Positions 17,401-27,278 are shown, counted from the stretch's first letter. The stretch: DNA of 64,000 nucleotides from Schinkia azotoformans LMG 9581 (GCF_000307855.1 NZ_AJLR01000004.1:18449-82448), one strand, 5' to 3'. Notes: a model not told the origin generated them from the letters alone. A program made the numbers and translations.

Positions 17401-18019
17401 CCATGGTGTTATTAAAAAGGAATTCGAGGAAAAAATCCAAGGGAACAATACCTCCTCTGTATTGGCTGAACAAAAAAAGGAAAGCATGCATGCGAAATTA
17501 GCGGACCTAACAGACCAATATATTCAAATAAAGCTTGCCTCAACCCTTCTTCAAAAAGGGATTGAATATTATCGGAACCAAAATCAGGATCCAATTTTAA
17601 AACGTGCAAGCGAGCTTTTTGAAAGGTTAACATTACAATCTTTTTCGCAATTGATCGTAGATTATAATGAAAAGGATCAAAGGGTATTAATGGGTGTTCG
17701 CGACAATGGTGAAAAGATATCCATTGACGGTATGAGTGATGGGACAATTGATCAGCTTTATTTATCGCTCAGAATAGCTAGTATAGAAAAATATGGGAAC
17801 GAAAATGAGCCGATTCCATTTATAGTGGATGATATTCTTGTTCATTTTGATGATGTTCGTTCAAAAGAAACACTTAAAATTTTACTAGAACTGTCAAAAG
17901 AGACCCAAATTATCTTCTTTACACACCATTCCCGACTTGTCGAGATTATGAAGGAGCTTGCAACTCAAGATCAATTTCAGTTAACAGAATTGAACAGTAA
18001 GGAAGCTGTAAACATTTAG
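14492..18019 (+). CDS. yhaN: YhaN-like SMC/SbcC-type coiled-coil ATPase
   Basis: A 1175-residue protein. Walker A is GLNEAGKST near residue 33. It is followed by very long charged coiled coils (about 170-1000) with no visible Cys-x-x-Cys zinc hook. A C-terminal half carries DGMSDGTIDQLYLSLR (ABC signature) and PFIVDDILVHFDD (Walker B). This is the Rad50/SbcC architecture. It probably clamps DNA with YhaO. As I recall, the B. subtilis YhaN is near 960 residues, so this one has longer coiled coils. B. subtilis yhaM is not next to it here; a terminator follows. Confidence 0.9.
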   Translation: MRFNYLNLRAFGHFTDYEIHFDPSKNFHLIYGLNEAGKSTALRSINHFLFGFPQQTLDAFLHGNTKLRIEGELQNTEGETVRYIRRKGKKNTIIDTNGNVLNESVIDGFLHGISDNHFTNMFALNHETLREGGESLLESGGNLGESLFSAASGISVLRKVFEDLEKKSADLYKKRGSTPELNKLLKEEKELRKEIAQYQLKVQDWKELERKYNNGKKEIESLIREVKILSSEREKLQRMKLTLPKIAKLRELRNKLLELGEVPALPDNIEELRKEMVQRLESAGKEKMKAEDEWEETKKELQEITIPEGLLEQAALIDALYRELQSYQNNVKQAPMLEAERKLLEARVISFMKEIDSVHARLDHIEKYRLRLAKKEKIRELCKDKPLLDQALETNEKERREIESDLKAKEEEYFSFPVPPNIEELENVIDIVKRAGDIEESLKLCIIDNNQTEQLLEEMVKQLPLWSGTYKELVEISVPVLAETIKKYEQEYTEILKNLEKTNEQFIIQTESISNYEEQIHHLEALTEIPSEDKLLSIRSHRDQGWKFIRTKLERGDLDEQAFNEFTNGKKIESVYENLVTDADAVADKMRSEAEKVGAKKKHLDDIKRCKDKIIELEQKKDELIKELADWQKSWDKLWESTSIKPLSPEEMREWVVKYGQIKGMFHDYEKEQKAIRELENKIAQYKQSLITVLASLVDVDQQKTLAELLQMAEKQQRKVNEDWNKRTRLDDSISGIKHRINNLSFRNKELYQKLENWKDQWLEAINGTNITDTTSVVVAEKIVHMYEECTKAYDELNGVEKKHNSILEQIAHYEERVHNLLKSTSLSYDEKAVDIVVSELNAKLGQAKEDKVRSKELSNHIKRLERAIREAVLEIDAAENYLNDLMMQAKCSSIEELEKVEVKFIGKKDYENRIRTLEEELIDIGGGLSLHEITKEVDQFDRDSIDVELEEINRKLSEIEPVRSELEQSHGVIKKEFEEKIQGNNTSSVLAEQKKESMHAKLADLTDQYIQIKLASTLLQKGIEYYRNQNQDPILKRASELFERLTLQSFSQLIVDYNEKDQRVLMGVRDNGEKISIDGMSDGTIDQLYLSLRIASIEKYGNENEPIPFIVDDILVHFDDVRSKETLKILLELSKETQIIFFTHHSRLVEIMKELATQDQFQLTELNSKEAVNI

Positions 18020-18045
18020 GGGCTGAAGGTATGTCAGCCCCTTAT
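18019..18045. terminator. Terminator between yhaN and the nitric oxide reductase gene
   Basis: GGGGCTGA-AGGTATG-TCAGCCCC followed by TTATT. The stem starts at the last base of the yhaN stop codon and can serve both converging genes. Confidence 0.8.
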
Positions 18046-18053
18046 TCCAAAAT

Positions 18054-20315
18054 TTAAGATATTGCATTTTTGTCAAGAAGTGACCGTCCAGTCTTTAAGC
18101 CAATAATAAACCAGCCTAAAGCTAATATGCCAATTGCAAAAATGGTATCTCCAATTAGTCGAAGCCATACAAAGGTTTGAACAATGTCCTTTTGTAAAAA
18201 TTCTGCTGAGCGTGCATACCACATGCCATGCTCAAAGCTGGCCCATGTTTGTAATAAACCAACCGGCAATAAACTTAATAGTGCCATTAACAAAAGTCCA
18301 ATATTAATAGCCCAAAACGAAAAGCTTAAAAGCTTTGTTTTCCAATGTTTTTGCCTTGTAAGTCCTTTTAAACAGAAGAGCATCAATCCAATCCCGAGCA
18401 TCCCATATACTCCAAAAAGGGCTGTATGTCCATGGAGCGGTGTTGTATTTAACCCTTGCATGTAATATAGTGAAATCGGCGGGTTAATAAAGAATCCAAA
18501 CAGTCCTGCTCCAACAAGATTCCAAAAAGCAACAGAAACGAAACAATAGATCGCATATTTGTATTCCTTAACCCATTCCCTTGTACGGCTTAATGTTAAG
18601 TTTTCATAGGCTTCAAATCCGATTAATACTAGTGGAACAACCTCTAAAGCACTAAACACCGCTCCGTAGGCAAGAACGCCCATCGGTGTTCCGCTGAAAT
18701 ATAAATGGTGGAATGTTCCGATGATGCCACCGAACAAGAAAATGATCGTCGAGAATAATACAGAAGCTGTCGCTGTTCCTGTACGCAAAAGCCCCATTCT
18801 TGTAAAAAGGAAAGCCATAACGACTGTAGCGAACACTTCAAAAAATCCTTCAACCCATAAGTGGACAATCCACCAGCGCCAATACTCTGCCATCGCAAGA
18901 TGTGATTGTTGTCCCCACAATAAACCGGGAATATAAAATAAAGGAATAGCAGTAGCAGCGAGTAAAAACATTGCCAATAAGTGACGGTCTTCAGATGATT
19001 TCTTAAAGGCCGGTAAAAGAGCTCTCCCCATTAAAAATAACCATAAAAACAAACCAACAGTTAAAAAAATTTGCCAAAAACGTCCTAAATCAACATATTC
19101 AAAACCTTGATGTCCAAACCAGAAATTTGCTTGGAAATCGAACTTTTGGAATACACCCATCCATTGTCCAGCCATTGAACCTACAACGATAATGAGCAAG
19201 CAGATAAACAGGAAATTAACTAATCCGCGTTGCCACTTCGGCTCATAACCAGAAACGGCAGGGGCCATATAAAGACCGGTTGCAAGCCATGCAGTTGCAA
19301 TCCACAATATACCTAATTGAGTATGCCAAGTTCGTGTTACAGAATACGGAATCCATTCTTGGATTGGGATTCCATAAAAACCGGAACCTTCTACTGCATA
19401 GTGGGCAGTTACTGCACCCAGGCCAACTTGAACGACGATCAATGCAGTTACGATCCAAAAATACTTCAATGTAGCCTTCATCGAAGGAGTTGGAGCTAAC
19501 CCTAATAATGGGTCCTTCTCAGGATACACTTCCGGTAGATGTGGCTCCTTATGACGTTGCACCGCAAAATACCACGCAAGTGCACCAACTCCCGCTAATA
19601 GCATAACAAAACTAATGATAGACCAGATAATTAGTTCACTTGTTGGCCGATTTTCAACTAAAACTTCACTTGGCCAATTGTTTGTATATGAAACATTATC
19701 CCCAGGTCGATTAGTAACGGTGGCCCACGTACTCCAGAAGAAAAAGGTATTCATTAAATCCATACGCTCTTGACTTTTAATTGTATTCTTTGGTATAGCA
19801 TATTGATCTCTTAATTCACTAAGCTCAGGATTATCCATGAATAAGCCGCTATAATAGCTGCTTAAATATTGAAAAGCCTCCATGCGGTCATTAGAAATAA
19901 CCAATTCCTTTGTTGCTTCATCATAAGTGTTCGTTCGCATTTCTTTTGTTAAACGTGCTCGCAGTTGTGCTTGTTGTTCCTCATTTAAATCTATGAAATA
20001 GTTTCCGTACTCTGCGTGCCCCCATTTATCCAAAATAAATAATGCTTCGCGATGCAGCCAATCAGCATTCCAGTCAGGTGCAACATAGGCTCCGTGGCCC
20101 CAAATGCTACCGAGTTCCTGACCGCCAATCGACTGCCAAACATTCTGTCCGTCCTTAATATCTTGACCGGTAAATAATTCAATGCCATCCTCTGTTACAA
20201 CTCTTTCAGGAATCGGTGGCATGACCTGATAGATACGACCACCATAATATCCTAAAATACCAAAAGAAATAATAATGACCAGGCTAAGCCAGACCCATAA
20301 TTTTTTATAGTTCAT
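18054..20315 (-). CDS. norB: Quinol-dependent nitric oxide reductase (qNOR)
   Basis: Reduces two NO to N2O using quinol, at the cytoplasmic membrane. The 753-residue length and N-terminal region (a first membrane helix, then a soluble domain with GQDIKDGQNVWQS and GSIWGHGAYVAPDW) match qNOR, in which a NorC-like domain without haem c is fused to the NorB core. No CXXCH motif is present. About 13 membrane helices follow, with the haem-copper oxidase-type core (HLWVEGFFEVFA and later HGHTALFG). It has an AAGGAGGG ribosome site. It is separate from nos and transcribed the other way. The regulator is unclear; a TTGTGAA half-site lies upstream. Confidence 0.95.
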   Translation of the reverse strand: MNYKKLWVWLSLVIIISFGILGYYGGRIYQVMPPIPERVVTEDGIELFTGQDIKDGQNVWQSIGGQELGSIWGHGAYVAPDWNADWLHREALFILDKWGHAEYGNYFIDLNEEQQAQLRARLTKEMRTNTYDEATKELVISNDRMEAFQYLSSYYSGLFMDNPELSELRDQYAIPKNTIKSQERMDLMNTFFFWSTWATVTNRPGDNVSYTNNWPSEVLVENRPTSELIIWSIISFVMLLAGVGALAWYFAVQRHKEPHLPEVYPEKDPLLGLAPTPSMKATLKYFWIVTALIVVQVGLGAVTAHYAVEGSGFYGIPIQEWIPYSVTRTWHTQLGILWIATAWLATGLYMAPAVSGYEPKWQRGLVNFLFICLLIIVVGSMAGQWMGVFQKFDFQANFWFGHQGFEYVDLGRFWQIFLTVGLFLWLFLMGRALLPAFKKSSEDRHLLAMFLLAATAIPLFYIPGLLWGQQSHLAMAEYWRWWIVHLWVEGFFEVFATVVMAFLFTRMGLLRTGTATASVLFSTIIFLFGGIIGTFHHLYFSGTPMGVLAYGAVFSALEVVPLVLIGFEAYENLTLSRTREWVKEYKYAIYCFVSVAFWNLVGAGLFGFFINPPISLYYMQGLNTTPLHGHTALFGVYGMLGIGLMLFCLKGLTRQKHWKTKLLSFSFWAINIGLLLMALLSLLPVGLLQTWASFEHGMWYARSAEFLQKDIVQTFVWLRLIGDTIFAIGILALGWFIIGLKTGRSLLDKNAIS

Positions 20316-20405
20316 TAATTAACCCTCCTTTAATGGTAAATTCCCCAATAGTTCACAATATTAGTCATTACTTTCTAATTCTATTTGTAGTTCTTTGAAA
20401 AAATA

Positions 20406-20433
20406 AAAAGGAACAGGTGCAGTCCTGTTCCTT
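20406..20433 (-). terminator. Terminator of the minus-strand chemoreceptor gene
   Basis: On the minus strand AAGGAACAGG-ACTGCA-CCTGTTCCTT runs into TTTATTTTTT. It separates the chemoreceptor at 20455-22194 from norB. Confidence 0.9.
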
Positions 20434-20454
20434 ACAAAAAACGCATATGCAATT

Positions 20455-22194
20455 TTATAATTTAAAAGACGAAACAGTGTGTTGTAATTTCTCAGCCATA
20501 TCAGCCAGCATTCCGGAAGCTGCAGCGATTTCTTCCATGGATGCATTTTGTTCCTCAGCAGATGCAGCCACATTTTGCGAATAACTTGACTGTTGTTCGG
20601 CGATTTTTTGGGCTTCATTGATTACTTGCACTAATTGGTCTGTGCTCGCATTAATTTCCTCAACAGCGGCCGAAACATCCTGAATCTGTGCAGACACATG
20701 GTCTACATGATTTGTAATTTGCTTAAATGCCTCACCCGCGTTGTTAACAGAAACAATGCCTTCTTTTACGCGGTTTTGTCCCATTTCCATTGCACGAACG
20801 GTTTGATCCACTTCTTTTTGAATTTCAGAAATTAATTGACTAACGTCCTTTGTAGCGTGGCCAGACTGTTCAGCCAATTTTCGAACTTCATCTGCTACAA
20901 CGGCAAAGCCTTTTCCATGTTCACCTGCTCTAGCAGCCTCAATCGCAGCGTTCAGTGCAAGTAAGTTTGTTTGCTCTGCGATATTTGTAATGAGTGAAAT
21001 TACTTGACTTATTTCTTGTGACTTAACACCAAGTGATGTTATGACTTTGCTCATCTCTTCAGTTGATTGATGTACTAGACTCATCTGTTCAATCGAGTCT
21101 TTTATCGTTTCGTTGCCTGTTTTTGCAGCTTGTGAGGTTTGTAAAGATGTATCGGAAACTTCTTGGATATTTTGAGCAATTTGGTCCATTCCTTTAGAAA
21201 TTTCAGAGACAACCTCATTTGCCTCGCTTGTTCCTTTTAAACTAGAGTCTGAACCAACCGCAATTTGTTGGATGGATTGAGTAATAAGTTCCGTCGCTTG
21301 ACTCGTTTGTTCACTACTTGCCATTAGTTCTTCAGAAGTTGAAGCAACCTGCTGAGAGGCTTCATCAATATTTTGAATCATCGCTCTTAAGCTTGTAACC
21401 ATGTAGTTAAAGCTTTTTGCAAGTTCACCAATTTCATCTTTATTTTTTACATTTAAAATTGCAATTGATAGATCCTTTCCCGCTATTTTTTCAGCATTTT
21501 TGGCAATTTCAATAATGGGTTTTGAGAAAGAGTTTGCAAAGTAATAAATGATTATAGCCCCAAGTACAAGTGCAATTCCTAACGAGATGAATAAAGTGCT
21601 TAAAATCTTATTTGCACCACTATTAAAATCAATCATGTATGTACCTGCTGAAATATACCAGCCCCATTCGGGAGCTTTCGCTGTGTACGTAATTTTGGAT
21701 TCAATTTGATTCGGATTATCTGGCAAAGCGAACTTATAAGTTGTGAAGCCACCACCGTTTTCCGCTCTAGAAATTTGTTCTTGAACAAATAGTACGCCAT
21801 TTTCATCTTTCACATCGATCATGTTCACGCCTTCCTTAGTTGGATGCGCAAGATTCTTGCCAGCTCTATCATATACAACAAAATATCCATATTCCCCCAT
21901 GTCTATATTCTTGTTGATTGGACGTGTGCCATCTGCCTGCTTTTCTCCTAGAATTGCAACTCTAAATCGTTCTTGGGCTTCCTCAAGGGTTAGATGTCCG
22001 TTTTCTATTTCTTCATTAAGAGATTTGATCATTTCCAACGCCATATTGACGTTGTTCTTTAATCCGATTTTCCCTTGGTCTTCAAGGCTTGACTTTGCTG
22101 TACTAAAGCCAATGAGTCCTATTACAAGACTTGGTATTGCTAATAACAACAAGGTAACTGTTATAAGTTTTTTTCTAACAGACATTTTAACCAT
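20455..22194 (-). CDS. Methyl-accepting chemotaxis protein with a single-Cache sensor
   Basis: A 579-residue transmembrane chemoreceptor. It has TM1 (about 12-33), an extracytoplasmic sCache-type domain (about 38-190, with [20 protein letters not shown] and [11 protein letters not shown]), TM2 (about 200-222), HAMP, and a signalling domain. The tip is [24 protein letters not shown]. It feeds CheA/CheW. Single-Cache domains of this type often bind small carboxylates, but the ligand here is unknown. The ATG at 22194 is used because AGGAGG precedes it; the frame is open much further upstream without a plausible start. Confidence 0.93.
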   Translation of the reverse strand: MVKMSVRKKLITVTLLLLAIPSLVIGLIGFSTAKSSLEDQGKIGLKNNVNMALEMIKSLNEEIENGHLTLEEAQERFRVAILGEKQADGTRPINKNIDMGEYGYFVVYDRAGKNLAHPTKEGVNMIDVKDENGVLFVQEQISRAENGGGFTTYKFALPDNPNQIESKITYTAKAPEWGWYISAGTYMIDFNSGANKILSTLFISLGIALVLGAIIIYYFANSFSKPIIEIAKNAEKIAGKDLSIAILNVKNKDEIGELAKSFNYMVTSLRAMIQNIDEASQQVASTSEELMASSEQTSQATELITQSIQQIAVGSDSSLKGTSEANEVVSEISKGMDQIAQNIQEVSDTSLQTSQAAKTGNETIKDSIEQMSLVHQSTEEMSKVITSLGVKSQEISQVISLITNIAEQTNLLALNAAIEAARAGEHGKGFAVVADEVRKLAEQSGHATKDVSQLISEIQKEVDQTVRAMEMGQNRVKEGIVSVNNAGEAFKQITNHVDHVSAQIQDVSAAVEEINASTDQLVQVINEAQKIAEQQSSYSQNVAASAEEQNASMEEIAAASGMLADMAEKLQHTVSSFKL

Positions 22195-22363
22195 ACAATT
22201 TCCTCCTATGCAACTAAACTTAATAATTTTAAAAGTAGATTTATTTAAAATATAAAGTAAACTTGAGGAATTAGCTATCCAATTTCTTGTTTTTTTTACA
22301 AACTTCAACAAATTAGTTGTATAATTATATTTTAGATACAAGAATGCGACTGGGGGGGAGAGC

Positions 22364-22804
22364 ATGACATCAAAAACGAAGATCGAAAGCAATCATGACT
22401 ATATTAATCGCTATTCAAAGATTGCTAACATGATAGAGGCGAGGAGAAAAGAGCTTAATTTATCACTTAAAGATATAGAGGAAGTGACTGGTTTATGTTC
22501 TCCAGCGATATCACGGTTAACGAGTGTAACAAATCGTCCAAGGCTTGATACGTTGTATAAAGTATTAGATGCGTTAGATTTAGACATTAAAATTGAACGA
22601 AAAGAAAAAGAGGCTAAACCTCAAAATCCTCAAGTTACCACAAATAAAACTAGTAACCAATATAATGTTTGGGTTAAAAAAGGGGCTTCAATAGATTTAT
22701 TAAAAGTAAAAGCAAAAACAAAGTATGAGGTAAGACAAATTTTAAGTGAGACTAATCCGGAATGGGAAATTTGTACAATCGAATTATATAGTAAAGGAAA
22801 TTAA
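22364..22804 (+). CDS. XRE-family helix-turn-helix protein with a C-terminal extension
   Basis: A 146-residue protein. An XRE helix-turn-helix lies at about 22-75 ([20 protein letters not shown], then [12 protein letters not shown]). A Lys/Asn-rich linker and a small C-terminal domain of about 50 residues follow ([25 protein letters not shown]). That region is not one I recognise; it could be a dimerisation or sensing fold. The start has a GGGGGGAGAG ribosome site. The gene diverges from the chemoreceptor at 22194 and may regulate it. It ends in a strong terminator. Confidence 0.8.
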   Translation: MTSKTKIESNHDYINRYSKIANMIEARRKELNLSLKDIEEVTGLCSPAISRLTSVTNRPRLDTLYKVLDALDLDIKIERKEKEAKPQNPQVTTNKTSNQYNVWVKKGASIDLLKVKAKTKYEVRQILSETNPEWEICTIELYSKGN

Positions 22805-22805
22805 A

Positions 22806-22848
22806 GAGCCGCCAATCCAGGTTAGAGGGGATAGGCGGCTCACTTTTT
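22806..22848. terminator. Terminator between the XRE gene and the STAS gene
   Basis: GAGCCGCC ... GGCGGCTC with a 20-base loop, then ACTTTTTT; usable on the plus strand and, with its A-rich left flank, perhaps on the minus strand. Confidence 0.8.
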
Positions 22849-23153
22849 TAATCCACAATCTCAAATATTTTTGTTAATCTTGTAAGTTCAAATAATTCCT
22901 TTACTTGTCCATTTAGTCCTTTAATAACAACCTTTCCACCATTCGACATTGCTCGCTTTTGAATGCCGATTAAAACACCTAAACCAGAGCTGTCAATGTA
23001 GGTTAAGGAACTGACATCTAAGGTGAAGTTTTTATATCCATTATTAAGATAGGGCATAAGCGCTTCTCTAAAATTAGAGGCTTGTTCAACATATACTTCT
23101 TTTTCTAAGGTCACGAACACTTCATCAGCTTTGGCATTTATTTGAAAAGACAT
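22848..23153 (-). CDS. STAS-domain anti-sigma factor antagonist
   Basis: A 101-residue single STAS domain of the SpoIIAA/RsbV type. TYIDSSGLGVLIG holds the phosphorylatable serine (Ser55 or Ser56), the target of an RsbW-like kinase. It is the last gene of a minus-strand run of kinase (27042), phosphatase (26607), chemoreceptor (25169) and STAS, with only 12 bases between the chemoreceptor and this gene. It should be phosphorylated by the kinase at 26617-27042 and dephosphorylated by the phosphatase at 25210-26607. The final target, whether a sigma factor or another output, is not in the window. Confidence 0.93.
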   Translation of the reverse strand: MSFQINAKADEVFVTLEKEVYVEQASNFREALMPYLNNGYKNFTLDVSSLTYIDSSGLGVLIGIQKRAMSNGGKVVIKGLNGQVKELFELTRLTKIFEIVD

Positions 23154-23165
23154 ATTACCACTCCT

Positions 23166-25169
23166 TTAATCAGTAAGCTTGAATTTCTCGATTGAAGTTT
23201 TAAGTTGCAGTGCCATTGCATTTATTTGTTCAGTACTTGATGCAATAGTTTCCATTGCTGCTGAAGTTTCTTCAGTCGAAGCAGAAACCTCTTCAGCACT
23301 TGCAGCCGTGGTCTCGATAAAGGTTGCCAATGAATTGATAAGTTCTACGATTTTCTCAGAAGTAGCAACCTCATTATCGGTAACAGATACAATTCCGTTA
23401 ACATCAGTGACTGTTTTCAAGACCGCCTCTACTATTTTTTCTAGAGCATCTCCAGCCTTTGTAACCGCCTCAACTCCTTCTTCAACCTGTTTACTGCTTT
23501 GATCGGTTGCAATAACTGTATTTGCGGTTGTTTCTGTTACTTTTCTAATTAGATTCGCCACCTCTGTAGCCCCACTGTTAGATTGCTCTGCCAATTTACG
23601 GACTTCGTTAGCTACAACCGCAAACCCTTTTCCAGCTTCACCGGCACGGGCCGCTTCAATGGCGGCATTTAATGCTAATAGATTTGTTTGTTCTGCTAAA
23701 TTTGTAATTGTATCGGTAATGGACGTTATTTCCTTTGAATATTGTTCTAAAGATGAAATATGAGTCTTTGTTTCTTCCATTTTTGCTTTAATATGTTCCA
23801 TTCTTGTAATAACATCTAAGACGGTTTCTTTACCATCATTTGCCGTTCTTAAAGTAAATTGCGAGCTTTGGTCAGCGGATGTCGCTTTATTTTTGGCAAT
23901 TTGAATTAATGATGATAATTCCAACAATGCTTTTGAAGTATCAATGATCGCAAAATTTCCATTTTCAGCTTCGATTGCAAGTCGATGTGTACTTTCGGCA
24001 ACTTCAGTTGAGGAAGTCGATACTTGTTCAGTTGATGCAGCCATTTCTTCCGATGCTGCAGCTAATTCATCTGACGCAGCATAAACTTGTTTAATGATTT
24101 TCACTTGATTATCAATCATTGTATTAAAGGAATTACTAAGATCCTCCAGTTCGTCCTTAGATTGGATTGATGTTTGGATTGTTAAGTCTCCACTGCCGCC
24201 CAACTCCATAGCCGTTTGAAGCTTCCTAATCGAATTAACAATTCTAGCTGAAATAAAGTAAGCAGCAAGAATCGCAAGAATGATGGCCACCGTTGAAATA
24301 ATTATACTACTTTTTCTTATTTTATAAGCGGGGGCCATATAATCATCATAATTTGCTGTTACAGCAATGCTCCACTTAGCGGCAGGTTGGAAGGTAACAA
24401 ATTTATAAATTCCTTCGTATGTATAATAGCCGCTCCCAGTTTCTCCTGCATTCATTTTTCTTACATATTCCTTTAGTTCAGTAGAACCTGTGTTCAGTAC
24501 ATTTTCTTTTAAAACCTTGTCTTTTACCGGGTGGGAAACTAAAAGTCCATCTTTATCTACCATATAGGCATATCCAGATTTACCAATTTTGATTTGTTCG
24601 GCTTTTTCAGTAATTTTATCGAATTTGACCGTACCAATTAGAAGGCCGTTAACTTTCTGATTATCTGTTAACAATGGGAAGGCAATCGCTATAACAGGTT
24701 CTTTCGTAACTTTTGAAGTTATAACATCACTAATAGAATATTTCCCATTTAGTGCATCCTTCACATATTGTCTATCTGATAAGTCTGTCACCTCATTGGT
24801 GCTGGAACTGTTCATATAAGCGATGCCGTTTTCATCCGTAATTAGGATCATTTCGATTAAATCTTTATTATCACTTACAAAATTTTGAAGCATGTTTAGT
24901 ACAATGTTTTTATTCTCCGAATCACTTTCCCTCGTCATTTTACGTATAAGTTCAGTTTTACTTTGCAGCTGTATGAGTGATGTGGTGGATTGTACGGTTT
25001 GATTAATTGATTCTGCTGTTAATCTAGTTGTTTCAACTAATTCCTTTTCAATCGTTTCTTGCATTGAATCGGCTGTCATATTGTACGATAAAACGGCTAA
25101 AGCAATAATCGGCAAGGTTATTAGCACAACGAAGCTGCCTAATAATTTAACTTTCAGACTCATTTTCAT
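23166..25169 (-). CDS. Methyl-accepting chemotaxis protein with a double-Cache sensor, inside a partner-switch operon
   Basis: A 667-residue chemoreceptor. It has TM1 (about 9-29), an extracytoplasmic dCache-type region (about 40-275, with [24 protein letters not shown] and [16 protein letters not shown]), TM2 (about 280-302), HAMP and a signalling domain. The tip is [24 protein letters not shown]. Double-Cache domains of this kind commonly bind amino acids or other small molecules; the ligand is unknown. It starts at ATG with GGAGTG upstream. Spacing of 40 bases to the phosphatase gene and 12 to the STAS gene makes co-transcription with them likely. Confidence 0.93.
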   Translation of the reverse strand: MKMSLKVKLLGSFVVLITLPIIALAVLSYNMTADSMQETIEKELVETTRLTAESINQTVQSTTSLIQLQSKTELIRKMTRESDSENKNIVLNMLQNFVSDNKDLIEMILITDENGIAYMNSSSTNEVTDLSDRQYVKDALNGKYSISDVITSKVTKEPVIAIAFPLLTDNQKVNGLLIGTVKFDKITEKAEQIKIGKSGYAYMVDKDGLLVSHPVKDKVLKENVLNTGSTELKEYVRKMNAGETGSGYYTYEGIYKFVTFQPAAKWSIAVTANYDDYMAPAYKIRKSSIIISTVAIILAILAAYFISARIVNSIRKLQTAMELGGSGDLTIQTSIQSKDELEDLSNSFNTMIDNQVKIIKQVYAASDELAAASEEMAASTEQVSTSSTEVAESTHRLAIEAENGNFAIIDTSKALLELSSLIQIAKNKATSADQSSQFTLRTANDGKETVLDVITRMEHIKAKMEETKTHISSLEQYSKEITSITDTITNLAEQTNLLALNAAIEAARAGEAGKGFAVVANEVRKLAEQSNSGATEVANLIRKVTETTANTVIATDQSSKQVEEGVEAVTKAGDALEKIVEAVLKTVTDVNGIVSVTDNEVATSEKIVELINSLATFIETTAASAEEVSASTEETSAAMETIASSTEQINAMALQLKTSIEKFKLTD

Positions 25170-25209
25170 TCAATCACTCCATCGGTTTTAATAGGAATAT
25201 ATTATCATG

Positions 25210-26607
25210 TTATTTAATATTTATACATAGTCCAGATGCATCATCTGTGATAATAGTACTATTACTTAAGGCTACTAGCATTTCATATGATGCTTGAAAG
25301 CTACTTGGAAATTTATATTGATCTACATGTAAGTGGTCGAGTAAGCCATCCGTTAAGAAGTTGAAATAATCACCTGACTTAAACGGCATTTCATATTCTT
25401 CGAAGGGCATTGCTTCCATTATTCCTAAAAAAGCCCCTTCGACAGTAATCATTCCTTTTTGCTCCTTTGTCATTGCAATAAAGTGATTAATCCCACAAGA
25501 AACATACTTTAATGAAGATGTTAGAAAGTTAAATTCAAAGCAGATACCTGTTGCAAACGTCTCATTTGTTAAAAATTTAATAGATTCATGATTGACCCAC
25601 TTAACTTTTTCTGCTAGTGATAAATCATGTTTATGAGCAGCTTGTTCAAATAAAACGTGAATATGCGAAGTGTGAAGAGCTGTATCCAAACCATGTCCCA
25701 TAATATCGATCAAGTACCCATACAATGTATTTCTTTCCTTATCCCAAATATAATGATAAAAATCGCCGCTAACATATTCAGATGGTTTATATATACTTTT
25801 GATTTCAAAGTTTTCGTTGTTCAGCTCAGGTGGCAGAAAATCGACCTGGACTTTACCGGTTAAAACGAGATGCTTCAAGTTGGAAACCATCTGATTGAAT
25901 GATTGGGCAAGATGCCCAACTTCATCACTGCGTTCAATGGTTAGCTTTTTAACATTGATATCTCCGTCTGCAACTCTTTTCATTAGCTGAATGACATCCG
26001 TAATTGGATGAATAATATGATGGATGCTTGCCCATGTGGCGAAAAGGAAAATGAATACATTTACAAGCATAATTGAAATCTGGATATTTTTAATAATTTC
26101 TACCTTGTGCTCTGAATTTTGCTCAATTTGATTCGTTACATTATTAACTTTTCTTAGTAACAAGAAGCTATCTTGTTGTATTTCAGCCGCTATTTGTCTC
26201 TTTTCAGATGGATCATTTGACTTAATAAGCCTGTCCAATTTCTGTGAAAAAGGCTGCCATTCATGTAATACCTCTACAAGGTGGGCTGTAATATTTGGCG
26301 CCTTTATTCCATGGATGCCGGAGCTATTATTACCGAAAATAAGAACCTCTTGATTTTTCTCAAACTTTTTGGCTGTTACACGAAGTTGAGTGTAATAGAT
26401 GGGATTGCTTTCTGCCACATGGTAAGCCTCGTTAACCATTTGCATCGTTAACATTCTTTGGGAACCCGCTAGATTAATTAGATGACTATCATGTTTATGT
26501 TCATCCAGAAAATTAATCATTACATAAAATCCAAAAAAGTTTAAAAGTAAAGCAATTGTAAAAATTGAACCAAGCTTTACTTTCAAACTCAAATCCTGAA
26601 TCCGCAT
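25210..26607 (-). CDS. Membrane PP2C-type serine phosphatase (SpoIIE/RsbU-like) with PilJ-type sensor and HAMP
   Basis: About 465 residues: TM1 (about 8-26), an extracytoplasmic helical region with INLAGSQRMLTMQMVNEAYH that fits the PilJ/type IV pili N-terminal (NarX-like) family, TM2 (about 175-196), HAMP (about 197-250) and a SpoIIE-type PP2C domain (about 262-460). Motifs include SGDFYHY and DIMGHGLDTA, with the Asp residues that bind Mn or Mg. It should dephosphorylate the STAS protein in response to a signal sensed outside. The ATG at 26607 has AGGTG six bases upstream; the GTG at 26616 lacks a site. Confidence 0.88.
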   Translation of the reverse strand: MRIQDLSLKVKLGSIFTIALLLNFFGFYVMINFLDEHKHDSHLINLAGSQRMLTMQMVNEAYHVAESNPIYYTQLRVTAKKFEKNQEVLIFGNNSSGIHGIKAPNITAHLVEVLHEWQPFSQKLDRLIKSNDPSEKRQIAAEIQQDSFLLLRKVNNVTNQIEQNSEHKVEIIKNIQISIMLVNVFIFLFATWASIHHIIHPITDVIQLMKRVADGDINVKKLTIERSDEVGHLAQSFNQMVSNLKHLVLTGKVQVDFLPPELNNENFEIKSIYKPSEYVSGDFYHYIWDKERNTLYGYLIDIMGHGLDTALHTSHIHVLFEQAAHKHDLSLAEKVKWVNHESIKFLTNETFATGICFEFNFLTSSLKYVSCGINHFIAMTKEQKGMITVEGAFLGIMEAMPFEEYEMPFKSGDYFNFLTDGLLDHLHVDQYKFPSSFQASYEMLVALSNSTIITDDASGLCINIK

Positions 26608-26616
26608 TTTTATCAC

Positions 26617-27042
26617 CTATTGAATTTGTTTTCTGCGTTGTATATTTTTCACCAGCAACACATCATTTCCCTTCTTATTATAAATGACTTTATCCATTAC
26701 CTGCTGCATAATAAATAAGCCTCTGCCTGATTCTTTTAAAGTTGTATAATTTATATCTTTCATCATATTAGTTTCATTTACCTTTTGAATAGTTTCATCT
26801 ACTGCAAAGCCTTTGCCTCTATCTTTTACCCTAATAACTAGGAATCCATTTTTTTGAATTTTAACCCGTACCAGCACTTTTTTATTTCTTCCATGCTTAA
26901 TAGCATTATTAACCGCTTCATTTAGGACGACCTCAACAAGAGTAGAATCATCCGCGACCATGTCTTTAATAAAATCGCTGATCCCATTGCGGAGGTACCT
27001 ATAGCAAGTAAAATCATTAAAAGTAAGTGTAAATGTTTTCAT
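26617..27042 (-). CDS. RsbW/SpoIIAB-like anti-sigma-type serine kinase
   Basis: A 141-residue GHKL ATPase: N-box NEAVNNAIKHG (from residue 41), G1-type box KDRGKGF (about 80-85), and GRGLFIMQQVMDKV. This is the HATPase_c_2 pattern of kinases that phosphorylate STAS antagonists and bind a partner in the unphosphorylated state. It is the first gene of the partner-switch run. No sigma factor gene follows, so the sequestered partner is unknown and may be a non-sigma protein. Ribosome site CAGGAGA precedes the ATG. Confidence 0.88.
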   Translation of the reverse strand: MKTFTLTFNDFTCYRYLRNGISDFIKDMVADDSTLVEVVLNEAVNNAIKHGRNKKVLVRVKIQKNGFLVIRVKDRGKGFAVDETIQKVNETNMMKDINYTTLKESGRGLFIMQQVMDKVIYNKKGNDVLLVKNIQRRKQIQ

Positions 27043-27200
27043 TCATTAATCTCCTGTATGAAAAGTTTAAATTAATTATAATTTATAAACCTTGGTTAAT
27101 GTTTTCTTAATTATGAAACTTTTGTGTAATTAGTAACTTAACAAAGATAAAAAGTATTGATATACTAAATTAAGATTCATATAAATACTGAAAGATTAGC

Positions 27201-27278
27201 TAGGGGTGCCGTATGGCTGAGAGGACGATTGTCTAACCCTTGAACCTGATTTGGTTAGTACCAACGTAGGGAATGCGA
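27201..27278 (+). ncRNA. TPP riboswitch (THI element) of thiD-thiE
   Basis: It contains the THI-box blocks GGGGTGCC, GGCTGAGA, ACCCTTGAACCTGAT and CGTAGGGAA in order. It ends about 24 bases before a terminator hairpin, so thiamine pyrophosphate should cause early termination. Two copies occur in the window; the other is at 32581. Confidence 0.95.

Noticed and set aside
20340..20375. Possible ResD or FNR half-site (TTGTGAA, minus strand) before norB
   Set aside because: Only a half-site match in AT-rich DNA, without a paired arm or mapped promoter; not strong enough to annotate.
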